Shown here one piece after another: positions 26,745 to 35,790 of a DNA stretch of 64,000 bases (position 1 is its first letter; each line of letters starts with the position of its first letter). This DNA is from Planctomycetota bacterium. Lineage in GTDB: Bacteria; Planctomycetota; UBA1135; UBA2386. Location of the stretch: the NCBI GenBank assembly GCA_016713175.1, contig JADJPQ010000008.1, positions 248,001 through 312,000 on the forward strand. Direction: 5' to 3'. Below the pieces are notes generated by a model, which was not told the origin of the DNA, did not search any database, and saw only the letters and a list, made by a program, of their open reading frames with translations. The position numbers and the translations under genes are program-made.

Positions 26745-29330
26745 ATGAGATCGATCGCCGCACTCGCAGCCAGTCTTGCGTTCTTGTCGCCGATTCTGTC
26801 CGCGCAGGCGCCGGCAGCCCCGGCGGCGCCCACAGCCCCGGCACAGCAGCCGGACTTCGCCAAGAAGGAGAAGGAACTGGTCGGCAAGGTCGCGTCGACC
26901 CTGATGTCGTTTGCGTCGACCGCCAAGGGCGCCAAGCTCGAGACCCGCGCCAAACAGGCGTTCGACCTGATCATCGATCATTACGACAAGGATCACGCCG
27001 GCGCACGTGCGGCTCTCGGCTTCAAGAAGACCAAGGATGGCTGGGATGCGGGCCCGCTCGACAAGCGCAAGCGCTGGTTCGACAAGGCCAGCTACGAGAA
27101 CCGGTTCAGGATCCAGGACGAGTGGTACAAGACCGCGGTCAAACTCGGGGCGATGCATCGGCAGCTCGGTCTGGAGATGAAGAACGCGGGGGAGCTGACC
27201 CGCTCGGCGTTCCACCTCGATCGCGCCGTCTACTACAACCCGATGGACAAGGAGGCCCACCTGGCGCTGGGCCACAAGGAAGGGCATCTGTTCTTCGGCA
27301 CCGAGGAGCAGGTCGAGTTCTCCAACCGGCTGCGCGCGCTGGAGACCAAGGCGATCGAGATCGCGCGGCGGGACTATCAGGTCGAGGCGCTGCCGCAGGA
27401 GCAGATGCCGGCCGAGCTGCAGAATCTGGCCGCCAACGTGCCGGCGTTCTTGAAGAAGCCGAGCTTCGACATTTGCGGCGCCCGGTCCGAACACTTCACG
27501 GTGTGGACGCGCGGCACGCCGGAGAACGCTGCCAACGCCTGCAAATGGGGCGAACGGGCGCTCGACTTCGGGGTACATCTGCTCGGCGAGGAGCAGGCCA
27601 AGCGGATCCGGTTCGTCGAACGCGCCTCGAAGTCGTTCGCGTGGTATGGCTATCTGTGGACCGCGCGCGAACGCGAGGAGTTCCTGAAGCACAACGAGAA
27701 CGTCTGGAAGGGCGAGGGCTCGATCGAGCGCGCCAAGGACTTCGCCAACAACATCTGGCAGGCCAAGGAAGGCACGGCAGTCGCGTTGGTGAAGCTGACG
27801 CCGGCGTCGATCCACGATTCGATGATCGGCTACGTGCTGAACTACGGGCTGTGCATCGGGCGCAACGAAGGCATCGGCCAGGGCATCGTCCACATGGCGA
27901 CCTGGTACCTGCAGTCGACGTCGATCAGCCGTTGGGGTGCGCGCCCCGAGGGCACCGTCAGCGATCCGTCGCTCGAGCTGCCCGAGCAGACCAACTGGTG
28001 GCTGCGCGCGATCCGCGACCAGGCCACGGCCCGCGAAGACTCGGAGATGCAGCTGGTCGCGCGTGAGCGGCTGAAGCGCTTCCGCAACGACGTGCGGCTG
28101 AAGTCGTGGAGCTTCATGACCTGGGTGGTCGCGGCCTACCCGGACAAGTGGCTGCCGTTCTACATGAGTCTGCCGGACGACAAGTTCCAGGGGCCGCAGG
28201 AGATCGAGGATCTGGCCGAGAAGGCATTCGGCAAGAAACTCGTCGATCTCGAAGTCGAATGGCGCGAGTGGGCGCGCGGCGACTCCGGCGTCGCGTTCAG
28301 CACCGGCTATGGCGCGCCGCTGCTGCCGGAGCGGCCGAACAAGGAGGAGATCGCCGTGCTCGAGCGCCTGAATCAGGTGCGGGCGACGGGGTTGGCCTAT
28401 TCGTTGCCGGCCGGGGCCAAGGGTTTGCTGGACGGCACGATCGCTGGCCTGCCGCCGTGCGAGCTCGATGCCGAGGCGTCGATGGCCTGTGAGGCCCATG
28501 CGCGCTACCTGTGTCGCTACCCGGATCAGCTGAAGTGGCCCGAGGCGCACGAGGAGAACCCGGCGTTCGAGGGCTTCTCGCCGCGCGGTCAGCGCGCTGG
28601 CATGGCGTCGGTCATCGTGTCGCTGAACGGCATCGGTGGCGTCGAGTTCGCCAAGGACTCGATCGACGGTTGGCTGGGCACGCCGTACCACCGCTTCCCG
28701 CTGCTCGAGCACAACATCCGCCGGTTCGGGTACTCGTACCTGTACGAGAACAACTACTCGGTCGCCGTCCTCGACATGGGCTCGCTCGAGGAGCCGTACG
28801 ACCCCAACATCGCGCCGCGGTTCATCCTTTGGCCGCCGCCGAACATGAAGGACGTGCCGACATCGTTCCACGGCCGCGAGTGGCCGAACCCGCTCGAGGA
28901 CCAGCCCGAGGCCGAGCAGGACATCACCAAGACCGGCTACCCGATCAGTCTGCAGCTGCAGCAGCAGGTCGCCGTCGGTCTCGCCGACTCGACGATGTAC
29001 CTGTTCGAGCTGAAGGGCGGTGGCAAACAGCCGGCCAAGAACTTCTGCGGCGAAGGTGATGGCGACTACAACGCGTGGCTGGAGCGTTGCGGTGGCAAGA
29101 ACGCCAAGGAAGTGGCGGTCTGGCTGCACACGCCGCAGGTGCCCCTGAACAAACGGCAGGATCTGCGCGATGTCGTGTTCTGCATCCCGAAGGCGCCGCT
29201 CGAGCAGAAACAGGCCTACCAGGTACGGGTGCGGATGGTTCTGGGTCCCAATGCGCCGACGTGGTTCATCTGGGAGTTCACGACCGGCAACCAGAAGGAA
29301 GGCCTGAAGCTGGGGAAGGCCGGCGGCTAG
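26745..29330 (+). CDS. secreted protein with C-terminal CAP/SCP-like domain
   Basis: An 861-residue exported protein; the signal peptide (ALAASLAFLSPILSAQ) is followed by an Ala/Pro linker. Residues 35-200 are helical with TPR-like character. Residues 200-500 form a charged globular region with two stretches resembling peptidase-fold proteins but no HExxH. At about 545-690 there is a CAP-like domain: RLNQVR, ACEAHARYL, HEENP and then GTPYHRFPLLEHNIRRFGYSY. The final part is beta-rich. CAP domains bind lipids or ligands outside the cell; the role here is unknown. Confidence 0.65.
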   Translation: MRSIAALAASLAFLSPILSAQAPAAPAAPTAPAQQPDFAKKEKELVGKVASTLMSFASTAKGAKLETRAKQAFDLIIDHYDKDHAGARAALGFKKTKDGWDAGPLDKRKRWFDKASYENRFRIQDEWYKTAVKLGAMHRQLGLEMKNAGELTRSAFHLDRAVYYNPMDKEAHLALGHKEGHLFFGTEEQVEFSNRLRALETKAIEIARRDYQVEALPQEQMPAELQNLAANVPAFLKKPSFDICGARSEHFTVWTRGTPENAANACKWGERALDFGVHLLGEEQAKRIRFVERASKSFAWYGYLWTAREREEFLKHNENVWKGEGSIERAKDFANNIWQAKEGTAVALVKLTPASIHDSMIGYVLNYGLCIGRNEGIGQGIVHMATWYLQSTSISRWGARPEGTVSDPSLELPEQTNWWLRAIRDQATAREDSEMQLVARERLKRFRNDVRLKSWSFMTWVVAAYPDKWLPFYMSLPDDKFQGPQEIEDLAEKAFGKKLVDLEVEWREWARGDSGVAFSTGYGAPLLPERPNKEEIAVLERLNQVRATGLAYSLPAGAKGLLDGTIAGLPPCELDAEASMACEAHARYLCRYPDQLKWPEAHEENPAFEGFSPRGQRAGMASVIVSLNGIGGVEFAKDSIDGWLGTPYHRFPLLEHNIRRFGYSYLYENNYSVAVLDMGSLEEPYDPNIAPRFILWPPPNMKDVPTSFHGREWPNPLEDQPEAEQDITKTGYPISLQLQQQVAVGLADSTMYLFELKGGGKQPAKNFCGEGDGDYNAWLERCGGKNAKEVAVWLHTPQVPLNKRQDLRDVVFCIPKAPLEQKQAYQVRVRMVLGPNAPTWFIWEFTTGNQKEGLKLGKAGG

Positions 29331-29447
29331 TCCTGACGGGCCGCGCCCTGGGGACGGCAGTGCTTGCATCCCCGGCCGCCGACCCCACAATCCGGCGGAA
29401 ATTCCTCCCGCCCGCCCGGCTTGTCCGGGCGACCCACGAGCCGATCC

Positions 29448-30368
29448 ATGCCAAACCGCGTCGACGAAATCCTGAGCTGGTACGAATCCGACAACCCCGG
29501 CGTGCTGAAGAACCTCGCCTGGCTGATGAACACCGGCGCGCTCGCCGGCACCGGCAAGTTCGTGATCCTGCCGGTCGACCAGGGCTTCGAGCACGGCCCG
29601 GCCCGCAGCTTCGCCAAGAACGCGCCCGGCTACGACCCGCATTACCACTATGAACTCGCGGTCAAGTCCGGCTGCAACGCCTACGCCGCGCCGCTCGGCT
29701 TCCTCGAAGCGGGCGCCCGCAAGTACGCCGGCAAGATCCCGACGATCCTGAAGCTGAACAACAGCGACTCGCTGTTCTCGAACAAGAACCCCAAGCCTGC
29801 GGTCACCGGTTCGGTCAAGGATGCGCTGCGGCTGGGCTGCGCGGCAATCGGCTTCACGATCTACCCGGGCAGCAGCGAGCGGAACGGCATGTACACCGAA
29901 CTGCGCGCGCTGACCGAGGAAGCCAAGGACGCGGGCCTCGCGGTCGTCGTCTGGAGCTATCCGCGCGGCGAGGGCCTCAGCAAGGCCGGCGAGACGGCGA
30001 TCGACGTCTGCGCCTACGCCGCGCAGATCGCCGCGCAACTCGGCGCGCACATCATCAAGGTCAAGCCGCCTACCGCGCACCTCGAGCAGGACGCCGCCAA
30101 GAAGGTCTACGAGTCGGAGAAGATCCCGGTCGCGACGCTCGCCGAGCGTACGCGTCACGTCGTGCAGGCCGCGTTCGGCGGCCGCCGCATCGTGATCTTC
30201 TCGGGCGGCGAGGCGAAGGGCACCGACGAGGTGCTCGGCGAGATCCAGGGGCTGGCCGACGGCGGCGCGTTCGGTTCGATCATGGGCCGCAACGCGTTCC
30301 AGCGGCCGATGCCCGACGCACTGAAGCTGTTGAAGAGCGTGCAGGACATCTACCGCGCCGCGAAGTAG
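29448..30368 (+). CDS. fbaB: class I fructose-bisphosphate aldolase, archaeal/DhnA type
   Basis: A 306-residue glycolytic/gluconeogenic enzyme that cleaves fructose-1,6-bisphosphate through a Schiff base. VDQGFEHGP near residue 43, the GFTIYPGSSERN phosphate region near 145, the HIIKVKPP strand near 204 with the candidate Schiff-base lysines (Lys204, Lys206), and the late FSGGEAKG and SIMGRNAFQRP motifs match the DeoC/FbaB family. The start at 29448 is preferred over a longer in-frame extension because it matches family length. Confidence 0.9.
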   Translation: MPNRVDEILSWYESDNPGVLKNLAWLMNTGALAGTGKFVILPVDQGFEHGPARSFAKNAPGYDPHYHYELAVKSGCNAYAAPLGFLEAGARKYAGKIPTILKLNNSDSLFSNKNPKPAVTGSVKDALRLGCAAIGFTIYPGSSERNGMYTELRALTEEAKDAGLAVVVWSYPRGEGLSKAGETAIDVCAYAAQIAAQLGAHIIKVKPPTAHLEQDAAKKVYESEKIPVATLAERTRHVVQAAFGGRRIVIFSGGEAKGTDEVLGEIQGLADGGAFGSIMGRNAFQRPMPDALKLLKSVQDIYRAAK

Positions 30369-30430
30369 GCGGTCACACCCGGTTCCGGGGTTGTCCTCCA
30401 GGACAGTCTGGCGAACCCGCTCGCGCGCCG

Positions 30431-33247
30431 TCAGTCCTTGGCGCGCGCCAGCAGCGCCTGGAAGTCCTCGCGGTCGGCGCAGCCGAGTTCGCGCGCGACC
30501 TCGAGCAGCTTGCCGCGCGGCATCGGATGAACCCTCTGCAGGCGCTCAAGTGCCCGCACGCAGCCGGCGAAGTCGTCGCACATGTGTTCGGCTTGCGCCA
30601 GCATCTGCAGCGCCATCGGCAGCCGGCGCGGCGACCGTGAGTTCTGGTCGCCGGCGGCGATCGCGGCCTCGAACGATGTCGTGGCGGCGAGCCAGGCATC
30701 GCGTGCCTGCGGCCAGTGGTGTTCGTTCCACTCGTACATGCCGACTTCCAGCTGCAGCGTCGCCAGCTGATGCAGGAAGTGCGGCTCGTTTGGCGCGTCG
30801 AGGACCACGGCCCGCTGCAGTTCCTCGGCCTGCTTGGCCAATGCCCTGGCGGAATCGGTCTGTCCGCGCTTGCCGGCCACGGCGCCTTGTTGGCGCAAGA
30901 ACGCCGCGAGGTCGCTGCGGCGCTCGGCGTTGCCGGGCTGTGCAGCGACGAGCTGGCGTTGCCGCTTGACGGCTTCGTCGATCAGGCTGCCGGCGTCGTC
31001 GATCTTGCCCTCGATCTGTGCCTCCATCGAGGCGCTGAACTCCATCTTGGCGAGGTCGAGCAGGTAGGCGGTCCGGTCCGGCCACTCCGCCTGCAGTGCG
31101 CGCAGCAACGCCAGGGCTGCCGCCCGCAACGAACTGGCCGTCGACCGGTCGTTCTGCCGCGCGGCGACCTCGGCCGCGGCAAAGCGCACGCGCGAGAGTT
31201 CCTGCCGGACATCAGGGTCGGTGCTGCCGGCGGCCAGGCCCTCGGCCAGCGCCGACTCGACCGCCCGATAGGCGGCCTGTGCGGCATCGAGGCGGCCCTG
31301 TTCGCGCAACAGGGTGCCATGGTTGATCCGCGTGCGCATCGCATCCAGAGCGCCATCCTGGCCGACCCGGCGATGCCGCATCAGGTTGTCCAGGGCCATG
31401 CTCTGTTCCAGCGCGGCGATCGCCTGGCGCAGTTCGCCGCGGGCATGGTGCACCCGCGACAGGTTGTTGTGGCATCCGGTCAGCGCCTGCACCAATGGCA
31501 TCGGTGCCGTCTCCATGTCGGTGTCGCTGTGCGCCTGCAGCAGCGCGCGCCAGATGGTCTCGGACTCGGCGGAGCGGCCGAGCGCCGCCAGCGAGGTTGC
31601 GCGTGCCAGGTGGAGGCCGGCGTCGTCGATCATCAGTTCCGGGTCGTCTGGTCGTGCGCTGCGCGTCTGTTGCAGCACCGGCTCGGCCTCCGCGAGGTCG
31701 CGCAACGCCTGTTCGTTTTCACCGAACTGGTGGCGGACGTTGGCGCTCTGGATCATGCCGCGAGCGAACAGATCGAGAACCAGGTGGTCGTCCGGATTCT
31801 CCTGCCGCAGGTTGCGCAGCAGCGTGACCGCCGAGTCGAGCTGGCGTCGGCGCAGGTCGTCGAGGCCGGGTGACTCGATCAGCGATTTCAGGCGCGTCTG
31901 TTCGACCATGCCGGCGATGGCGATCACCGCCTGTCGCAGGTTGGTGCGCGAGGACTCCAGCGCTTGGGCGCGGGCGGCGTCGGCATCGTGCCGGACGGCG
32001 GCCAGCAGCGGCGGCAAGCCGCCGGCGGCGCCCATGACCAGCGCCAGCGCCGTTGCCGCCTCCGGGTGTCGCTGGCACCAGCGCCAACCGCGCAGCAGCG
32101 GTCCTGCCGGCCGCGCCGCGATCGGCCGTCGCGCCAGGAAGCGTTCGAGGTCCTTCGCCAGCGCCGCCGCGGTCGCGTAGCGGCGTGCCGGGTCGAGGTC
32201 CATGCCGCATCGCGCGATGGTCTGCAGGTCGGTTGGCACGCTGACGGCGGTCAATGGCGGTGGCAGGCCTTCCAGGATCCGTTGCCGCAGCGTCTCGGCA
32301 CTGTCGGCGTGGTAGGGGGCGCGCAGCGCCAGCAGTTCATGCAGCGTCACCGCCAGCGCGTAGACGTCGGTGCGGGCGTCGACGGCGCCATCGCGCAGCT
32401 GTTCGGGCGCCATGTAGTGCAGCGTGCCGAGCTGGCTGCCGGTGCGGGTGATCTTGGCCGTGCCCGCCGCCGCCGCGAGGCCGAAGTCGAGCAGCAGCAC
32501 GCGGCCGGTCGGCGTCACCATCGCATTCGATGGCTTCAGGTCGCGGTGCAGCACGCCGCGTTCGTGCGCATGCTGCGCGGCGTTGCCCATCCTGGCGACG
32601 ATCCGGGTCACGCATTCGACCCAGGTGCCGGCGAACAGTTCGGGTAGCGGCTCCGGCACCGCGCTGTCGATGTGGGCGGCGATGGCGGCGGCGAGGTCCT
32701 TGCCGGTCAGTTCATCGGGTCTGCGATCGTGGACCCTGGCGAGCACGTCCGCCAGCGAACAGCCGGCGATGTGTGCCATCGCGAAGAACGGGATGCCGGC
32801 GTCTTCGCCGACCATGTAGATCGGGACGATGCCCGGATCGGACAGTCGTGCGATGGCCTCGACCTCGCGGCGGAACCGCTCGCGGGCACCAGGAAAGAAC
32901 AGTTGCTCGGGACGAACGAGTTTCAGCGCAACCGTCCGGCGCAGCGATTCCTGTTCGGCCAGGTAGACGACGCCCATGCCACCGGCGCCCAGCCGCCGCA
33001 GCAGGCGGAACTCGCCGAGCCGTTCGGGAATCTCGTCGTCGGCGGCCGTCGCGGCGGGGGCGGTCAACAACCCGGCGCGGGCGAGTTTCTGCAGTCGTGC
33101 CCGCACTTCGGCGGCGACGGCCGGTTCGGCCGTCAGCAACGTCTCGGCGGCACCGGCGCCGCCGCGCGCGAAGGCGTCGATGCAATCCGCCAGCAGGCGA
33201 CGCATGCGATCGGCTTCGATGGTCGGATCGGCGGGCTGGTCGGACAT
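30431..33247 (-). CDS. transmembrane Ser/Thr protein kinase with TPR-like C-terminal region
   Basis: A 938-residue Hanks-type kinase. After a 60-residue helical leader the kinase domain shows LGAGGMGVVYLAE, the ATP lysine at about 109 (VALKLV), HRDLKPSN with His at about 234, LDFGLA and the APE-like MAPEQL. A hydrophobic segment at about residues 385-405 would span the membrane. The remaining 500 residues are helical TPR-like repeats, probably a sensor or partner-binding region. It diverges from the sigma-factor gene with almost no space. A GTG at 33259 would add four residues and overlap that gene. Confidence 0.88.
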   Translation of the reverse strand: MSDQPADPTIEADRMRRLLADCIDAFARGGAGAAETLLTAEPAVAAEVRARLQKLARAGLLTAPAATAADDEIPERLGEFRLLRRLGAGGMGVVYLAEQESLRRTVALKLVRPEQLFFPGARERFRREVEAIARLSDPGIVPIYMVGEDAGIPFFAMAHIAGCSLADVLARVHDRRPDELTGKDLAAAIAAHIDSAVPEPLPELFAGTWVECVTRIVARMGNAAQHAHERGVLHRDLKPSNAMVTPTGRVLLLDFGLAAAAGTAKITRTGSQLGTLHYMAPEQLRDGAVDARTDVYALAVTLHELLALRAPYHADSAETLRQRILEGLPPPLTAVSVPTDLQTIARCGMDLDPARRYATAAALAKDLERFLARRPIAARPAGPLLRGWRWCQRHPEAATALALVMGAAGGLPPLLAAVRHDADAARAQALESSRTNLRQAVIAIAGMVEQTRLKSLIESPGLDDLRRRQLDSAVTLLRNLRQENPDDHLVLDLFARGMIQSANVRHQFGENEQALRDLAEAEPVLQQTRSARPDDPELMIDDAGLHLARATSLAALGRSAESETIWRALLQAHSDTDMETAPMPLVQALTGCHNNLSRVHHARGELRQAIAALEQSMALDNLMRHRRVGQDGALDAMRTRINHGTLLREQGRLDAAQAAYRAVESALAEGLAAGSTDPDVRQELSRVRFAAAEVAARQNDRSTASSLRAAALALLRALQAEWPDRTAYLLDLAKMEFSASMEAQIEGKIDDAGSLIDEAVKRQRQLVAAQPGNAERRSDLAAFLRQQGAVAGKRGQTDSARALAKQAEELQRAVVLDAPNEPHFLHQLATLQLEVGMYEWNEHHWPQARDAWLAATTSFEAAIAAGDQNSRSPRRLPMALQMLAQAEHMCDDFAGCVRALERLQRVHPMPRGKLLEVARELGCADREDFQALLARAKD

Positions 33248-33252
33248 GGGCG

Positions 33253-33849
33253 ATGACACCAGCCGATGATACCTTGCTGGCGATGGCGCAAGATCTCGAG
33301 TCCTTGTTGCGGCGAGCGAGTCAGCGGGACGAGTCCGCCGTCGCGGTCCTGCTGCAGCAGCATCTGCCCGCGCTGCGAGCGTTCGTTCGTCTCAAGGCGG
33401 GACCGATGCTGCTGGCCAAGGAGTCGTGCAGCGACCTGGCGCAGTCGGTGTGCCGCGATGTGCTCGAGAACGCCGAACGGTTCCGCTTCGGCGGCGAAGC
33501 GGAGTTCCGCACCTGGCTGTTCACCACCGCGATGCGCAAGATTGCCGATCGGGCCGAGCACTGGCAGGCCGGCAAGCGCGATCCGGCACGCGAACATTTT
33601 GCCGCGTCCGAGGCGTTGTCCGGCTATGCGGCGTTCTATTCGCCGAGTGGTCAGGCCGCGGCGCGCGAAGAACTCGAACGCGTCGAAGCGGGGTTCGGCA
33701 AGCTGGCGGCCGACAAGCAGGATGTGATCCTGAAGGCGCGGATCCTCGGCATGTCGCACGCCGAGATCGCCAAGGAACTCGGCAAGAGCGAGGGCGCGGT
33801 GCGCACGATGCTGAGTCGCGCGCTGGCGGAGCTGGCCGAGCACCTGTGA
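33253..33849 (+). CDS. ECF-type RNA polymerase sigma factor (planctomycete type)
   Basis: A 198-residue sigma-70 family protein. Region 2 spans about residues 20-95 (DLAQSVCRDVLEN, FRTWLFTTAMRKIADR), and region 4 about 140-195 (DVILKARILGMSHAEIAKELGKSEGAVRTMLSRAL) with a clear helix-turn-helix. Such sigmas, often beside Ser/Thr kinases, are abundant in Planctomycetota. The ATG at 33253 lies 5 bp from the start of the divergent kinase; the ATG at 33283 (188 residues) is an alternative that would leave room for shared promoters. Confidence 0.85.
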   Translation: MTPADDTLLAMAQDLESLLRRASQRDESAVAVLLQQHLPALRAFVRLKAGPMLLAKESCSDLAQSVCRDVLENAERFRFGGEAEFRTWLFTTAMRKIADRAEHWQAGKRDPAREHFAASEALSGYAAFYSPSGQAAAREELERVEAGFGKLAADKQDVILKARILGMSHAEIAKELGKSEGAVRTMLSRALAELAEHL

Positions 33850-33867
33850 CGGGTCGCGTGGCTTCGT

Positions 33868-34350
33868 TCAGCGGGTCGGGGCGCCGGCCGCGCCGAGCCA
33901 CGCCGGCACCGCGCGATCGCTCGCACAGCCTTCGGCATCCCAACGGACCAACAGCCACGGCTGGTCCGCCGCGGTCGGCGCGCCGCTGACCGGCAGTTCC
34001 TGGCCGGTCTCGGCGATGCGGATCCGGCCCTGCTCGAGCGTGCCACGGACTCGCAATTCGATGCCGCCGATGCCCATGTTGTTCTCGCGGACGGCGGTCG
34101 CGATCTCCTGATGGTCGAGACGCGTGGGGCCGAGCACACGGAAGCGGAACAACTGCCGGTCGAGATCGATCTGCCAGTGAGGGCCGAACCGGCCCTCGAC
34201 GAACTTCTGGAGGCCCAGAAGTTCCTCGTTTCAGGTTCAACCCTGCAGTTGGACCTCGACGAACGCGAAGTCCGTTGTCTGCGGGATCGGATCGGCGCTC
34301 GGCGTCAGGCACGCACCGAGCAACAGCAGGGGGAAGAGGCGGGGGTGCAT
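33868..34350 (-). CDS. candidate U-x-U selenoprotein: HMA-like lipoprotein read through two UGA codons
   Basis: The ATG at 34348-34350 follows a strong ribosome binding site and starts a lipoprotein signal (LLLLGAC, Cys14). After residue 37 the frame reads UGA-ACC-UGA (34237-34239 and 34231-34233), then stays open and protein-like to 33868, 160 residues in all. The sequence around the UGAs fits one heavy-metal-associated (HMA) beta-alpha-beta-beta-alpha-beta unit: FVEVQLQG, the motif, a helix (ELLGLQKFVEGRFG), IDLDRQLFRFRV, a second helix, then GGIELRV. The UGAs occupy the Met and first Cys positions of the usual GMTCxxC. A SECIS-like hairpin follows. It is the last gene of the metal-efflux operon. 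The alternative is a pseudogene with two nonsense codons. Confidence 0.65.
34201..34224 (-). promoter_or_regulatory. SECIS-like stem-loop downstream of two in-frame UGA codons
   Basis: In mRNA sense a perfect 10-bp stem (GAACUUCUGG paired with CCAGAAGUUC) closes a GCCU loop. The loop begins 16 nt after the second UGA and 22 nt after the first. As I recall, bacterial SECIS elements need a 4-16 bp upper stem, a 3-14 nt loop with a G in its first two positions and a UGA-to-loop spacing of 16-37 nt; all are met. SelB recruitment is inferred, not shown. Confidence 0.65.
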
Positions 34351-34360
34351 CGTTTCCTCA
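34351..34360 (-). promoter_or_regulatory. ribosome binding site coupled to the preceding stop codon
   Basis: The upstream outer-membrane gene ends TGA and the next bases form TGAGGAAACG directly before the ATG at 34350. A GAGGA Shine-Dalgarno about 5 bases ahead of the ATG, overlapping the previous stop, supports real translation of the UGA-interrupted gene from this start. Confidence 0.65.
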
Positions 34361-35260
34361 GAAGCGGTAGCCGAACGTCAGGTCGACGGACCAATCGTGG
34401 CCGAGCTGGGTGCCGCCCACGTCCTGCCAGAACGGAGTCTCGACGCCGACCTGGCAGTCGACGGATGGCCTTGGCCGGAACGCCCAGTTGACGGCGACGG
34501 TGGCGCGCTCGCCACCGGAGTCGGCCAATGGCGAGCCCATCCGGGCGTGATCTTCGTCGTACCAGCGAACCGCGAGATCGGCGCGCATGAATGGCCCGGG
34601 GTAGGGTTCGAGCCAGAACCGGTTGCCGGCGGCGAGTTCGGCGACCAGGCCGTTGCCGAGCCGATGGTCGTCGCCATCGCTGTCGGTGCGCCATTGGTGC
34701 AGCAGCGCGGCGTTGAATCGCCAACGGCCCGGTTCGTGCGTGATGCCGACGCCGAGCGCCGGATCGACGCCACCGGATCCTGGCTGCAGTTCGGGTTCGA
34801 GCCGGATGCCGTTGGTGGTGGCATCATCCTCGCCGGTCGGCAACGACAGTTCGGTGATCAGCGCGAAGTTGGTGGCGCGCGCGGGCCCATCCAGGCGCAG
34901 GAAGCGCCATTTGCCGAGCAGGTGCACGTCGCCGAGTCCGTCCGCATCCGCGTCGCCAGCCAGACTCCTGCGTTCGTGATCCGCGAACGCGAGCGCGATC
35001 CCGAGCTGCAGATCGTGTCGCAGGCCGTACTGCAGGGCCAGCGTGCCGGTCAGCCTGCGTTCGTGGCCGGCGTCAGGGTCGGCGATGCGGTCCCTGCCCT
35101 GGCGCAGCTGGTCGCCGCGATCGAGCTCGAAACCAAGCGTGGCGAGGAAACCGCCGGAGTACAGCGTCTCGCCGTCGAGGACATCGAGGATGCCTTGAGC
35201 CGTCAGGTTGCCGGCGGCGACCAGGGCGCAGCAAGTCATCTGCCAACGGCCACAGGTCAT
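34358..35260 (-). CDS. outer-membrane transporter-like beta-barrel protein
   Basis: A 300-residue protein with a signal peptide (CCALVAAGNLTAQ), then repeated amphipathic strands and a terminal aromatic (FGYRF), as in outer-membrane channels of the phenol-degradation MetA-like family (PF13557). Motifs include LTGTLALQYGLRHDLQLGIAL and LITELSLPTGEDD. It overlaps the preceding lipoprotein gene by an ATGA and precedes the UGA-interrupted gene by 7 bp. In this operon it may help metal leave the cell envelope, or sense it. Confidence 0.6.
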   Translation of the reverse strand: MTCGRWQMTCCALVAAGNLTAQGILDVLDGETLYSGGFLATLGFELDRGDQLRQGRDRIADPDAGHERRLTGTLALQYGLRHDLQLGIALAFADHERRSLAGDADADGLGDVHLLGKWRFLRLDGPARATNFALITELSLPTGEDDATTNGIRLEPELQPGSGGVDPALGVGITHEPGRWRFNAALLHQWRTDSDGDDHRLGNGLVAELAAGNRFWLEPYPGPFMRADLAVRWYDEDHARMGSPLADSGGERATVAVNWAFRPRPSVDCQVGVETPFWQDVGGTQLGHDWSVDLTFGYRF

Positions 35261-35790
35261 TGCGGCCAGTTCAGGTCGGCGGGCAGCTCGGGGCGGGCGC
35301 TGCGGAACAAACCGGTGCCGACCAGTGTCCGGTTGCCGTGCTCGTCGACCAGCAGTCGGCCTTGCACGGTGATCGCATCGAGCAGCTGGATGTCGGGCAG
35401 CGATGGCGTCGCGATCGGTTTGCCGTCGGCGCCGCGGAACTCGACGACCATCCGGTTGGCGCGCAGCGTCTCCGGCGTCTCGCAGCAGTAGTCCCAAGGG
35501 GTCTTGCAGCCGTCCTCGGCGGACTTCTCGCCGCAGTAGGGCACGGACAGGTCCATCAGCTGGACCAGCGCCTGGCCCTTGGTGATGGCGGCAACCCGGC
35601 CACGAACGGTCATCGGCGCGTCAACGGCAGCCGCCAACGCGGCCCGCACATCGATCGCGCCGGCCGGGGCAGACGGCAGCACCATGGCCTGCAGCGCTGG
35701 CGAAGCGGGCACGGCGACCGGCGCGTTCTTGGTATCGCCGCCGCACGCGGCGAGCAACGGCAGGGTCATCAGGATGGAACGGACACTCAC
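35257..35790 (-). CDS. Cys-rich lipoprotein of the metal-efflux operon
   Basis: A 177-residue lipoprotein: a GTG start at 35790, a hydrophobic leader and the lipobox LLAACGG. The mature domain is beta-rich and OB-like (PMTVRGRVAAI, DAITVQGRLLVDEHGN) and carries a cysteine cluster, PYCGEKSAEDGCKTPWDYCC, that could bind a soft metal. The family is not recognised. It is joined by GTGA to the upstream permease and by ATGA to the downstream outer-membrane gene. Confidence 0.6.
   Translation of the reverse strand: MSVRSILMTLPLLAACGGDTKNAPVAVPASPALQAMVLPSAPAGAIDVRAALAAAVDAPMTVRGRVAAITKGQALVQLMDLSVPYCGEKSAEDGCKTPWDYCCETPETLRANRMVVEFRGADGKPIATPSLPDIQLLDAITVQGRLLVDEHGNRTLVGTGLFRSARPELPADLNWPQ

Noticed and set aside
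26565..30158. A 1197-codon minus-strand open frame
   Set aside because: It lies opposite the CAP-domain protein and the aldolase, both clearly coding by motif. The composition is that of a codon-position shadow.
30369..30430. TGTCCT-CC-AGGACA hairpin between the converging aldolase and kinase genes as a terminator
   Set aside because: The stem is short, the loop has two bases and there is no T-run on either strand, so a terminator cannot be supported.
33868..34152. A separate 94-residue gene starting at TTG 34152
   Set aside because: The same frame continues upstream with protein-like sequence through the two UGAs to a lipoprotein start with a good ribosome binding site. The TTG start would cut an HMA-like fold in half.
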